64,000 nt of DNA from Hyphomicrobium_A sp964620915 (GTDB taxonomy: Bacteria > Pseudomonadota > Alphaproteobacteria > Rhizobiales > Hyphomicrobiaceae): contig CAZUKP010000002.1 in NCBI GenBank assembly GCA_964620915.1, positions 1 to 64,000 of the forward strand. The letters run 5' to 3'. A program made the position numbers and the translations under genes. Shown here piece by piece: positions 51,903 through 60,490 of the stretch. Position 1 is the stretch's first letter; each line of letters starts with the position of its first letter. Under the pieces are notes generated by a model. The model was not told the origin of the DNA. It saw only the letters and a list, made by a program, of their open reading frames with translations, and searched no databases.

Positions 51903-53192
51903 ATGACCGCCATCATCGACATCATCGGCCGGGAGATTCTCGACAGCCGCGGCAATCCGACCGTTGAGGTGGATGTCGTACTCGAGGATGGAGTAATGGG
52001 CCGCGCGGCGGTTCCGTCCGGCGCCTCGACAGGGGCACACGAGGCGGTCGAGCTGCGCGATGGAGATCCGATCCGCTATCAGGGCAAAGGCGTTTCGATT
52101 GCGGTCGATGGCGTGAACGGCGAGATTTTCGACGCGCTCGCCGGCATGGATGCCGAGGAGCAGCGCGGTATTGACGAGGCGCTCATCCAGCTCGATGGCA
52201 CCAAGAACAAATCACGGCTGGGCGCCAACGCGATCCTGGGTGTCTCTCTGGCGACGGCAAGGGCGGCGGCTGAAACGAGCGGCTTGCCGCTCTATCGTTA
52301 TTTGGGCGGAGCAGGGGCCCACGTCTTGCCCGTACCGATGATGAACATCATCAACGGCGGCATGCACGCCGACAATCCGATCGATATTCAGGAATTCATG
52401 ATCATGCCGGTGTCCGCCGAGACGTGCGCGGATGCGGTGCGCATGGGCGCGGAAATCTTCCAGACCTTGAAGCAGGCCCTGAAGGATGCCGGCCACAACA
52501 CGAACGTCGGTGACGAGGGTGGCTTCGCCCCTAACCTCAAGTCAACCGACGAGGCGCTTGCTTTCTTGATGAAATCGATCGAGACGGCGGGCTACAAGCC
52601 GGGCGATGACGTGATGTTGGCTTTGGACTGCGCCGCCACGGAGTATTTTAAGGACGGCAAGTACCAACTCGCGAGCGAGGGCAGATCCCTTGCTGGAGCC
52701 GAAATGGTCGCCTACCTCGCCGATCTGGTCACACGCTATCCCATCATCTCGATTGAGGACGGCATGTCCGAGGATGATTGGGAGGGTTGGAAGGCGCTGA
52801 CCGCGGAGCTTGGCGATCGCTGCCAGCTTGTGGGCGACGATCTGTTTGTCACCAACACGGAGCGCCTCGCGGAAGGAATTAATAAGGGCATAGGCAACTC
52901 GATCCTCGTCAAAGTCAATCAGATCGGCACCCTTTCTGAGACGCTTGACGCGATTGAAATGGCCCAGCGTGCCGCCTACACGGCGGTGATCTCGCACCGG
53001 TCCGGTGAGACTGAAGATTCAACCATTGCTGATCTGGCGGTCGCGACCAATGCGGGGCAGATCAAGACGGGGTCGCTGTGCCGCTCCGACCGACTGGCGA
53101 AATACAATCAGCTCATCCGCATCGAGGGCGAGCTAGGCGATACGGCGCGTTATGCCGGTAAGAGTGTCATCCGGGGGACACCGGCCGCCTGA
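51903..53192 (+). CDS. eno: Enolase
   Basis: Interconverts 2-phosphoglycerate and phosphoenolpyruvate; also a degradosome partner in some bacteria. The 429-residue protein starts MTAIIDIIGREILDSRGNPT and has GDEGGFAPNL, the metal-binding Asp/Glu set (LALDCAATEYF, SIEDGMSEDDW, LVGDDLFVTN), the catalytic Lys in LVKVNQIGTL and the SHRSGETEDSTIADLAV signature. Length and motifs are normal. ftsB and the pyruvate dehydrogenase genes follow on the same strand, an order common in alphaproteobacteria. Confidence 0.97.
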   Translation: MTAIIDIIGREILDSRGNPTVEVDVVLEDGVMGRAAVPSGASTGAHEAVELRDGDPIRYQGKGVSIAVDGVNGEIFDALAGMDAEEQRGIDEALIQLDGTKNKSRLGANAILGVSLATARAAAETSGLPLYRYLGGAGAHVLPVPMMNIINGGMHADNPIDIQEFMIMPVSAETCADAVRMGAEIFQTLKQALKDAGHNTNVGDEGGFAPNLKSTDEALAFLMKSIETAGYKPGDDVMLALDCAATEYFKDGKYQLASEGRSLAGAEMVAYLADLVTRYPIISIEDGMSEDDWEGWKALTAELGDRCQLVGDDLFVTNTERLAEGINKGIGNSILVKVNQIGTLSETLDAIEMAQRAAYTAVISHRSGETEDSTIADLAVATNAGQIKTGSLCRSDRLAKYNQLIRIEGELGDTARYAGKSVIRGTPAA

Positions 53193-53345
53193 TCTGCAAC
53201 GGCGAGTTGTTCGAACCCGGCCTGCCCGTACGCCAGTGGGCACGCGGATTTACCGCAGATTAAGATCGACGTGCGAACGTTCGGTCGTTCCCTAGTTCAT
53301 TGCAGCGTACCTTTGGTGCTGCGTCAGCCAGATCGTGATCGGCAA

Positions 53346-53633
53346 ATGAGGCCAAGGCAGGCGACGGTGTTGCTTCTCTGCTTGGGTTTGACGGCCTATT
53401 TTGCCTATCACGCAATTCATGGCCGGCACGGCCTCGCGGCGCGATCGGAGCTGATCGAACGATCAGCATTGTTAGAGTTTGAGATCAAGAGCCTCGAGGC
53501 CGTGCGCACCAAACTTGAGCGCGATGTGGCGCTGCTTGCACCCGACCGTCCAGATCCCGACATCGTTGAAGAAATCGCCCGGGATGTTCTCGGTTTTGTC
53601 CATCCTGCGGATCGGATTGTGACGCGCCGCTAA
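53346..53633 (+). CDS. Septum formation initiator, FtsB/DivIC family
   Basis: A 95-residue single-pass membrane protein of the division machinery. One membrane segment (about 6-24; ATVLLLCLGLTAYFAYHAI) is followed by a coiled coil (about 35-62; ARSELIERSALLEFEIKSLE) and the compact C-terminal motif ending LGFVHPADRIV. FtsB links FtsL to FtsQ at the division site. The ATG at 53346 (MRPRQATVLL) is preferred; codons upstream of it have no family likeness. It lies between eno and pdhA, as usual in this group. Confidence 0.86.
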   Translation: MRPRQATVLLLCLGLTAYFAYHAIHGRHGLAARSELIERSALLEFEIKSLEAVRTKLERDVALLAPDRPDPDIVEEIARDVLGFVHPADRIVTRR

Positions 53634-53807
53634 GGTTCACCCTGAACGTTGGGCACCTCTCAACATGCCCTTTTGCGGGTATTTGCTGGTTCCTCGGGTT
53701 CTGGCAATCCACGGTGCGCTCTTGTAGGCTTTCCCTGGTCGCACGCGCCCCTTCTGTTCGCCGTGGCGCCTCACTGATCGCAGACAAACCGCTTCGAGGG
53801 GACTTCG

Positions 53808-54860
53808 ATGGCGCCAGCGAAAGCGTCCCGCAGCCGCACCAAGACGTCCTCGCCCGGCAAGCGCGCCAAGGGACAAGCGCCCGCGGCACAACCACCCGCG
53901 TTGACCCGCAAAGATGAGCTAAACGCGTTCCGCGACATGCTGCTGATCCGGCGGTTCGAGGAGAAGGCCGGTCAGCTTTACGGCATGGGTCATATCGGCG
54001 GTTTCTGCCATCTCTATATCGGCCAAGAGGCGATTGTGGTGGGGATGCAATGGGCCCTTAAACTCGGTGACCAGGTGATTACGGCCTATCGCGATCACGG
54101 CCACATGCTGGCAGTCGGCATGGACCCAAAAGGTGTCATGGCCGAGCTGACCGGACGCCGGAGCGGTTATTCCGGGGGCAAGGGCGGCTCGATGCACATG
54201 TTCTCCAAGGAAAAGGACTTTTACGGCGGACACGGGATTGTTGGTGCGTGCGTGCCGCTTGGCGCAGGGCTTGCCTTCGCCAACAAATACCGCGGCAATG
54301 ATCACGTCTGCCTTTGCTTTTTTGGCGACGGCGCGGCCAATCAGGGCCAAGTCTACGAGACCTTCAACATGGCCGAGCTGTGGAGTCTGCCTGTCGTCTT
54401 CATCATCGAAAACAACAAGTACGCGATGGGAACATCAATCGAGCGTTCGTCCTCCACCACCAACCTGTCCCAGCGTGGCCGCTCTTTTGCGATCCCCGGC
54501 GAGCAAGTCGATGGCATGGACGTACGTGCAGTCCGTGCAGCCGGTGAGCGGGCCGTTGCGCATGCGCGCGCGGGAAAGGGGCCGACCATTCTTGAGATGA
54601 AGACCTATCGATACCGTGGCCATTCCATGTCCGATCCCGCCAAGTACCGTTCGCGTGAGGAAGTCCAGCAGGTGCGCGAAACGCATGATCCGATCGAGCA
54701 GGTGCGCAATAGGCTTCTGGGCGACGGGTTTCCTGAGGAGGACTTGAAGAAGATTGACCGCGAAGTACGCGAAAAGGTCAATGCGGCTGCAGAGTTTGCC
54801 ATTGCCGATCCCGAGCCTGAGCCGAGCGAGCTCTGGACTGACGTGATTGTGGCCAATTGA
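53808..54860 (+). CDS. pdhA: Pyruvate dehydrogenase E1 component subunit alpha
   Basis: The thiamine-diphosphate-binding alpha chain that, with PdhB, decarboxylates pyruvate and transfers the hydroxyethyl group to lipoamide. The 350-residue protein has HGHMLAVGMDP, SGGKGGSMHMF (with the regulatory-loop region), the thiamine/Mg motif CFFGDGAANQGQVYE ending in the later Asn, and KTYRYRGHSMSDPAKYR. A Lys/Arg/Pro-rich N-terminal tail of about 35 residues (APAKASRSRTKTSSPGKRAK) precedes the domain. It heads the operon pdhA-pdhB-DUF5076-pdhC. Confidence 0.96.
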   Translation: MAPAKASRSRTKTSSPGKRAKGQAPAAQPPALTRKDELNAFRDMLLIRRFEEKAGQLYGMGHIGGFCHLYIGQEAIVVGMQWALKLGDQVITAYRDHGHMLAVGMDPKGVMAELTGRRSGYSGGKGGSMHMFSKEKDFYGGHGIVGACVPLGAGLAFANKYRGNDHVCLCFFGDGAANQGQVYETFNMAELWSLPVVFIIENNKYAMGTSIERSSSTTNLSQRGRSFAIPGEQVDGMDVRAVRAAGERAVAHARAGKGPTILEMKTYRYRGHSMSDPAKYRSREEVQQVRETHDPIEQVRNRLLGDGFPEEDLKKIDREVREKVNAAAEFAIADPEPEPSELWTDVIVAN

Positions 54861-54880
54861 GCGGCGCGGAATAATAACCA

Positions 54881-56257
54881 ATGCCCACCCAGATCCTGAT
54901 GCCTGCCTTGTCGCCGACCATGGAGGAAGGAACGCTCGCCAAGTGGATGATCGAGGAGGGAGCTGCCGTCAAAGCCGGGGATGTCATTGCTGAAATCGAG
55001 ACCGATAAGGCGACGATGGAGGTTGAGGCAATCGACGATGGGACACTAAGCAAAATACTCGTTCCTGAGGGGACTGAGAACGTAAAGGTCAACACGCCCA
55101 TCGCGGTGATCGATACCGGAGAAGAGGAAGAGGGGCCTGAAGTTCCAGATACGCGACCGGCAGAACCGGCAGCTTCGCCAGCTGTATCGTCGCAACCTGA
55201 AGCAAAAGGTCCGGTCGACAAAACACCTGATACGCCAGAGCCCCAGGCGTTAGCCGAGATCGCGCCTGGGACCGAGATGGCGATCGTGTCCATGCGCGAA
55301 GCTTTGCGCGACGCAATGGCCGAGGAGATGCGCCGCGACCCTGACGTGTTTTTGATGGGCGAAGAAGTGGCCGAGTACCACGGCGCTTACAAGGTCAGCC
55401 AAGGTCTCTTGGAGGAGTTTGGCGAGAGACGCGTCATCGACACGCCCATTACCGAGCAGGGATTTGCGGGTATTGGTGTCGGCGCATCCTTCGCGGGTCT
55501 GAAGCCGATTGTCGAGTTCATGACCTGGAATTTCGCCATGCAGGCCATCGATCAAATCATCAATTCGGCGGCCAAGACGCGCTATATGTCGGGCGGTCAA
55601 ATGAGTGCACCGATCGTCTTTCGCGGTCCCAATGGTGCGGCCGCACGCGTCGCTGCGCAGCACAGCCAGTGCTACTCGGCTTGGTATGCGCACGTTCCTG
55701 GATTGAAGGTCATCGCGCCGTCGACTCCGGCCGATGCCAAAGGTCTGCTGAAGAGCGCGATCCGCGATCCCAACCCCGTCATTTGTCTGGAAAATGAGAT
55801 CCTCTACGGCACGAGCGGTCCTGTGCCGAAACTGGACGACTGGCTCGTTCCGATCGGCAAGGCGCGTATTGCGCGCGAAGGTCGTGATGTCACAATCGTC
55901 TCATTCTCACGGGGGGTGCACTACGCCCTCGAGGCTGCCGACGCCCTAGCCAAGGATGGTATCGAGGCGGAGATCGTCGATCTGCGCACGCTGCGCCCGC
56001 TGGATCTGGAGACCGTGTTAAAGTCGGTTCGCAAGACAAATCGATTGGTCACGGTCGAGGAAGCCTGGCCGGTTTGCTCGGTGGGTTCGGAGATCTGCGC
56101 GCAGGTGGCGATTCAAGCCTTCGATGATCTCGACGCCCCGCCGGCTAAAATCACAGGTGCAGATGTGCCTATGCCCTATGCCGCAAACCTTGAAGCTTTG
56201 GCGCTCCCGCGTCCGGAACAAATTATCGCGGCGGTGAAAGGCGTGCTCTACGTGTGA
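54881..56257 (+). CDS. pdhB: Pyruvate dehydrogenase E1 component subunit beta with N-terminal lipoyl domain
   Basis: The beta chain of E1, carrying an added lipoyl domain. Residues 1-80 form that domain: MPTQILMPALSPTMEEGTLA with the lipoylated Lys K43 in EIETDKATMEVEA. A Pro/Glu/Ala-rich linker (about 85-125) leads to the transketolase-like domain (about 130-455; MREALRDAMAEEMRRDPDVF, GEEVAEYHGAYK, the C-terminal TVEEAWP region). Lipoyl domains on PdhB are known in alphaproteobacteria such as Zymomonas. In this gene set it is the only lipoyl domain, because the E2 gene lacks one. Confidence 0.96.
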   Translation: MPTQILMPALSPTMEEGTLAKWMIEEGAAVKAGDVIAEIETDKATMEVEAIDDGTLSKILVPEGTENVKVNTPIAVIDTGEEEEGPEVPDTRPAEPAASPAVSSQPEAKGPVDKTPDTPEPQALAEIAPGTEMAIVSMREALRDAMAEEMRRDPDVFLMGEEVAEYHGAYKVSQGLLEEFGERRVIDTPITEQGFAGIGVGASFAGLKPIVEFMTWNFAMQAIDQIINSAAKTRYMSGGQMSAPIVFRGPNGAAARVAAQHSQCYSAWYAHVPGLKVIAPSTPADAKGLLKSAIRDPNPVICLENEILYGTSGPVPKLDDWLVPIGKARIAREGRDVTIVSFSRGVHYALEAADALAKDGIEAEIVDLRTLRPLDLETVLKSVRKTNRLVTVEEAWPVCSVGSEICAQVAIQAFDDLDAPPAKITGADVPMPYAANLEALALPRPEQIIAAVKGVLYV

Positions 56258-56278
56258 GACAGAAAAGGAGGACGAGCC

Positions 56279-56596
56279 ATGGATGACGAATTGCCCATCG
56301 AGCTCGACCCGCCCGATGGCGTCGAAGATGCGGATATGGCGGTAGAGGTGTTGCGTGCGTGGATCGCAGATGGTGCACTCTTGGTCTCGCTGAACTCATC
56401 CGCCTTTGGCGATCATGTTGAGGATTGGGGCCGCTTGCTTGCGGAAGTCGGCCATCACATTGCCAAAGCCGCAGCCCTCAACGGCTACATGCTGGAGGAA
56501 GAGGCGCAGCAGACGTTGCGTGAGGCCGTAAAGATTGGGTTTGAGAAGGCATCGGACGACCTGTCGGGCAATCTCAAGGGTGAGACCAAGCATTAG
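56279..56596 (+). CDS. DUF5076 domain-containing protein
   Basis: A 105-residue acidic protein (MDDELPIELDPPDGVEDADM) of an alphaproteobacterial family usually found inside the pyruvate dehydrogenase operon. It is predicted helical with VEVLRAWIADGALLVSLNSS and WGRLLAEVGHHIAKAAALNG as conserved-looking parts. No function is assigned in the literature I know; its fixed position suggests an accessory role in PDH assembly or regulation. AGGAGGA lies eight bases before the ATG. The gap to pdhC is only 47 bases and holds no lipoyl-coding sequence. Confidence 0.85.
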   Translation: MDDELPIELDPPDGVEDADMAVEVLRAWIADGALLVSLNSSAFGDHVEDWGRLLAEVGHHIAKAAALNGYMLEEEAQQTLREAVKIGFEKASDDLSGNLKGETKH

Positions 56597-56643
56597 CGTC
56601 ATGAGGCGCTCATAAGGCTGCCAAGGCACGTTCGGAAGCGATC

Positions 56644-57612
56644 ATGGAGCCAGCACCCGAGACCACACGCATACTTGCCTCACCGCTGGCGCGCCGCCTG
56701 GCACGCCAAGCCGGGCTCGTTCTCGAGAGCTTGAGTGGGTCGGGACCGCGCGGCCGCATCATCAAGCGCGATATTGAGGCGGCGCTGCAGACCGGCGCGG
56801 GTGGTGCAACGTCGGCCGATGAGGTCGGAACGGCTGTGGCAACCGTTTCGCGCGGCCCTGCGGCCCCCGTTGCGGCTCTGTCTGACGACAAGATCCTGGC
56901 GATCTACGACAAGGGGACCTACGAGGTTGTCCCCCACGACAACATGCGCAAGATCATCGCCGAACGCCTGACACTGGCCGTTCAGACTATCCCCCACTTT
57001 TTCCTGTCAATCGATTGCCGGCTTGACGAGTTGTTGCGCGCGCGCGAGCGCATGAACGCTGCGGCGCCGACGGACGGACCGCGCGCCTACAAGCTCTCTG
57101 TCAATGACTTCATCATCAAAGCGATGGCACTGGCACTTCAAGAGGTTCCGGAAGCCAACGCGACGTGGACGGACTCCGGCATGTTGCGCCACAAGTACTC
57201 CGACGTAGGCGTCGCTGTTGCAGTCGACGGCGGCTTATTCACACCGGTCGTTCGGCATGCGGAGGCCAAGTCGCTCTCGGAAATTTCCAACGAAATGCGC
57301 GATCTTGCCGAGCGGGCACGCAATCGCCGTCTCGCCCCGCACGAATATCAGGGTGGAACAACTTCGATCTCAAATCTTGGCATGTACGGCATCAAGAGCT
57401 TCGATGCGGTGATCAATCCGCCCCACGCGACCATTCTAGCCGTGGGCGCAGCCGATCGGCGGGCGGTTGTCGTCGATGACGCCATTGCGCCAGCGACCAT
57501 GATGAATGTGACTCTGTCGTGTGACCATCGCGTCGTCGATGGTGCGACGGGAGCCGCGTTGCTCAGTGCCTTCAAAGTGTTCATCGAGGATCCCGTGCGC
57601 ATGCTGATCTAG
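56644..57612 (+). CDS. pdhC: Dihydrolipoamide acetyltransferase E2 lacking the lipoyl domain
   Basis: The E2 core of the pyruvate dehydrogenase complex. The 322-residue protein begins with the peripheral subunit-binding domain (about 9-47; ASPLARRLARQAGLVLESLS and GPRGRIIKRDIEAAL), then a flexible linker, then the catalytic acetyltransferase domain (about 95-322) with HRVVDG at 295-300 (His and Asp of the active site). The usual N-terminal lipoyl domain and its linker, about 110-120 residues, are missing. An in-frame TGA at 56602-56604 closes the frame upstream and DUF5076 occupies the space before that, so no lost start can restore it. Acetyl transfer must therefore rely on the lipoyl domain of PdhB, or on one encoded elsewhere. 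Confidence 0.9.
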   Translation: MEPAPETTRILASPLARRLARQAGLVLESLSGSGPRGRIIKRDIEAALQTGAGGATSADEVGTAVATVSRGPAAPVAALSDDKILAIYDKGTYEVVPHDNMRKIIAERLTLAVQTIPHFFLSIDCRLDELLRARERMNAAAPTDGPRAYKLSVNDFIIKAMALALQEVPEANATWTDSGMLRHKYSDVGVAVAVDGGLFTPVVRHAEAKSLSEISNEMRDLAERARNRRLAPHEYQGGTTSISNLGMYGIKSFDAVINPPHATILAVGAADRRAVVVDDAIAPATMMNVTLSCDHRVVDGATGAALLSAFKVFIEDPVRMLI

Positions 57613-57646
57613 GCGCCAGAAGTGGGCGAACCTGGCTGGCGCGAAG

Positions 57647-57745
57647 TCACGCGAGCAGCCATTCCAGAAATGTGTTGCCAATGAACCACTGGTTGTAGGT
57701 TTCCACCGAGAAGTGCCCCGAATTAGCGCAATTCGAGCCTAACAT
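57647..57745 (-). pseudogene. Possible C-terminal relic of a lost gene
   Basis: A 32-codon minus-strand frame whose last 23 residues look protein-like: SGHFSVETYNQWFIGNT, then FLEWLLA before the TGA. Third codon positions are mostly G or C, as in the neighbouring genes. There is no ribosome binding site at the ATG and the frame is closed upstream by a TGA. A decayed remnant is one reading; chance is the other. Confidence 0.25.
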
Positions 57746-57844
57746 AAGCTGGCGAACTTGCCGCTTTCACGGGGCGAGACTAGAAGCGGCTAGATCAGCG
57801 TGGGCGTAAAGGAAAAGAACAACTCATTACGGGGAGTACCCGAG

Positions 57845-58318
57845 ATGACGACTCGCTCCGCATTTGCCGCTGCGACGATTTCGGTATCAATGCTAATTAC
57901 TGGTTGCGCGCAGGATGGCTCACTGACGACCGGGTCTATATCGACCTCCTCGATCGATCCCAAGGTCGCTGGCAAGATTGACCCGGCCTGCGGCACGCTG
58001 GCGTTGCAGATCGACACATTGAACAAAGACGGTGTGCCGGAGAAAGTCACGAAGGCGGCCGCGAAAAAATACAAGATGAAAGCAGCCGACCTTTCGAAAG
58101 CTGATGAACTCAACAAAGCGAATGCGGAATTCCGCGCAAAGTGTTCAGCCCTGCCTATGCTAAAAGAACCGACAACGGCGACGGCGGGGAAACCAGAGAG
58201 CACAGCTAAGAGTACAAAGACGGCGGCGGCCAAACAGCCACCGGTGCCGGCGAAGAAGACAGTAGCTGCGGCAGCTGCCACCCCGCCGACATCCGCCACG
58301 CCATCGCCACAACCCTGA
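57845..58318 (+). CDS. Lipoprotein of unknown family, member 1 of a tandem pair
   Basis: A 157-residue predicted lipoprotein with lipobox LITGC (C21). The start at 57845 (MTTRSAFAAATISVSM) follows GGGGAG. A short Ser/Thr-rich spacer leads to a helical module bounded by two Cys exactly 50 residues apart (CGTLALQIDTLNKDGV to FRAKC). The C-terminal third is Ala/Lys/Pro/Thr-rich and disordered (AAAATPPTSATPSPQP), perhaps for reaching through the cell wall. The next gene repeats the C-x50-C module. No named family is recognised. The pair sits between pdhC and lpdA. Confidence 0.7.
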   Translation: MTTRSAFAAATISVSMLITGCAQDGSLTTGSISTSSIDPKVAGKIDPACGTLALQIDTLNKDGVPEKVTKAAAKKYKMKAADLSKADELNKANAEFRAKCSALPMLKEPTTATAGKPESTAKSTKTAAAKQPPVPAKKTVAAAAATPPTSATPSPQP

Positions 58319-58531
58319 GGCATCTGGTCAACCTCACGCAGTGAGCGCGACGCGGTCCGTCCGGATCGTATTGCGCGGAATGCCTGCCGATGAGGAACGA
58401 AAAGCACTTGGGGGAATGCGCAGCGGAGCCTGCGCGACGAGTTCATTCCTCTAACCGCGAACTAGTGCTTGCGCTTGTCGGACCGCTGTGGTGAAGAGGC
58501 GAGGGGTTTTCTCTCTGGCACGCGGAGGGTT

Positions 58532-58834
58532 ATGGTGTCGACGACGGCTTCGAAGGCGCGCGCCTTCAGCTATCTTGCGAGCGGTCTGCTCGCGGTTCTT
58601 CTCGCTGGCTGCGCCGCTGACGGCGGAGCGCCTCCCGCTTTGAGTGGCGGTCAGACATGCAAGTCGATTTTTGCTGAGTTGACCCGGCTCGACAAAGAGG
58701 GCGTGGAAAACATTATCCAACGGCAGACGGCCGGACAGAAACTTCCGACGGCACAGAAGGCCAAGGCCGATCTCTATAACAAACTCCTGAACGAATATTT
58801 GGGCGCGCGTTGCCACGAGAATAAGTCGACTTAA
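58532..58834 (+). CDS. Lipoprotein of unknown family, member 2 of a tandem pair
   Basis: A 100-residue predicted lipoprotein with lipobox LLAGC (C27) and start at 58532 (MVSTTASKARAFSYLASG) after GGAGGG. The mature part is almost only the same module as the gene before it: C-x50-C from TCKSIFAELTRLDKEGVENI to EYLGARC, aligned without gaps, with shared L, K, GV and A positions. It lacks the long disordered tail of member 1. The two genes look like an old tandem duplication. They lie between pdhC and lpdA on the same strand, but the gaps (232, 213 and 113 bases) allow separate promoters. Confidence 0.68.
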   Translation: MVSTTASKARAFSYLASGLLAVLLAGCAADGGAPPALSGGQTCKSIFAELTRLDKEGVENIIQRQTAGQKLPTAQKAKADLYNKLLNEYLGARCHENKST

Positions 58835-58947
58835 GCGCGTCATTGCTGGTTTGTTGGCGCCAAATCGGTTTCAATATTCAAAGGAACCACTGGGCCCAGG
58901 CTCTGAGCAGCGCCAGGACCCTCGCTGCATAGAGGGGGCCGGTGGCA

Positions 58948-60408
58948 ATGACTGGCCGCGGCTACGACATTATCGTCCTCGGAGGTGGACCCGGCGGTTA
59001 TGTCGCTGCGATCCGTGCCGCCCAACTTGGCTTTCGCACGGCCGTCGTAGAGCGCGCCCACTTGGGCGGGATTTGTCTCAACTGGGGCTGCATCCCGACA
59101 AAGGCGCTGTTGTGGTCCGCCCAAGTCCGCAAAGAGGTCGGCCGCGCGGACGCGTTCGGGATTGCCATCGGCTCTGCACCGAAAATAGATATCGGCAAGA
59201 TCGTTGAACGTTCGCGCAAGGTTGCGGGCGAACTCAACACGGGCGTCGGCTTCCTATTGAAAAAGAACGGGGTCGACGTGATTTGGGGCGAAGCCCGCTT
59301 TGCAGCCCCGTGGGAACTCGTTGTCACCGCACCGGACGCCATAGAGGCCGAGCGCAACCTCGGCCCGCCAAAAGGCGCCCTCGGCCCAGCAACCTACCGA
59401 GCTGATCACGTCATCATCGCTACGGGCGCCCGTCCACGGGTCGTGCCCGGACTTGAACCCGACGGTCGTCTCGTGTGGACCTATTTCGAGGCGATGGTCC
59501 CGCCCAGACTGCCGAAATCGCTGTTGATCATCGGCTCCGGCGCTATCGGGATTGAATTCGCGTCTTTTTATCGTGCCCTGGGCGCTGACGTCACAGTGGT
59601 CGAAATCCTGCCGCACATCTTGCCGGCGGAGGACCGGGAGATTGGTGGCATCGCGCGCTCGTTGCTTGAGAAGCAGGGCGTCCGAATTCTAACGGGTTCG
59701 AAGGTCATCGCGTTGAAGAAGGGCGATGATCAGGTAACAGCCACGATCGATACTGGAGCAGACAAGCACGAGACCATCAAAACGCATCGGGTCATCTCTG
59801 CCGTCGGTGTCACAGCCAACGTCGAAGGCCTCGGGTTGGAGACCATCGGCGTCAAACTTTCCAACGGAATGATCGAGGCCGACGGCATGGGACGCACCAA
59901 CGTCAAAGGCGTTTATGCCATCGGCGATGTGGCAGGTCCCCCGCTGCTTGCCCACAAGGCAGAGCATGAAGGCGTGATATGTGTTGAAGCTATCAAAGGT
60001 CTAGACGTTCACGCCCTCGACAAATTGCGGGTCCCCAGCTGCACCTATAGCGATCCGCAGATTGCGTCCGTCGGCCTCAATGAAGAACAGGCAAAATCGT
60101 CGGGCCACAAACTACGGGTTGGCCGCTTTCCATTTCGCGCCAACGGCAAGGCGCTCGCCATGGGTGAGCGCGATGGCCTCGTGAAGACAATCTTCGACGG
60201 CGATACCGGCGAGCTTATAGGTGCTCATATGATCGGTGCGGAAGTGACGGAGCTTATTCAGGGCTTCGTCATTGCCATGCAACTTGAAGCAACTGAGGAG
60301 GATCTGATGCGCACGGTCTTCCCCCACCCCACGCTCTCAGAGATGATGCACGAAAGCGCGTTGGCCGCCTTTGGCCGCGCCATCCACATTCCGCCCGCGG
60401 GGAAATAA
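58948..60408 (+). CDS. lpdA: Dihydrolipoamide dehydrogenase E3
   Basis: Reoxidises the lipoyl group of the 2-oxoacid dehydrogenase complexes with FAD and NAD. The 486-residue protein has the FAD motif VLGGGPGGYVAAIRAAQLG, the redox pair C43 and C48 in GGICLNWGCIPTKAL, the NAD motif IGSGAIGIEFASFY and the C-terminal His-Glu in HPTLSEMMHESALAAF. No lipoyl domain is attached, unlike some relatives. The ATG at 58948 is nine bases after GAGGGGG and preferred; a GTG at 58942 is too close to that site. Confidence 0.96.
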   Translation: MTGRGYDIIVLGGGPGGYVAAIRAAQLGFRTAVVERAHLGGICLNWGCIPTKALLWSAQVRKEVGRADAFGIAIGSAPKIDIGKIVERSRKVAGELNTGVGFLLKKNGVDVIWGEARFAAPWELVVTAPDAIEAERNLGPPKGALGPATYRADHVIIATGARPRVVPGLEPDGRLVWTYFEAMVPPRLPKSLLIIGSGAIGIEFASFYRALGADVTVVEILPHILPAEDREIGGIARSLLEKQGVRILTGSKVIALKKGDDQVTATIDTGADKHETIKTHRVISAVGVTANVEGLGLETIGVKLSNGMIEADGMGRTNVKGVYAIGDVAGPPLLAHKAEHEGVICVEAIKGLDVHALDKLRVPSCTYSDPQIASVGLNEEQAKSSGHKLRVGRFPFRANGKALAMGERDGLVKTIFDGDTGELIGAHMIGAEVTELIQGFVIAMQLEATEEDLMRTVFPHPTLSEMMHESALAAFGRAIHIPPAGK

Positions 60409-60490
60409 TACACTTACTTCATGAGACTCGGCCCGCGCCCCAGATCAGTGTATGCGTACCCAGAGTGTCCACCTAGGAGGAGGCAAGCCC

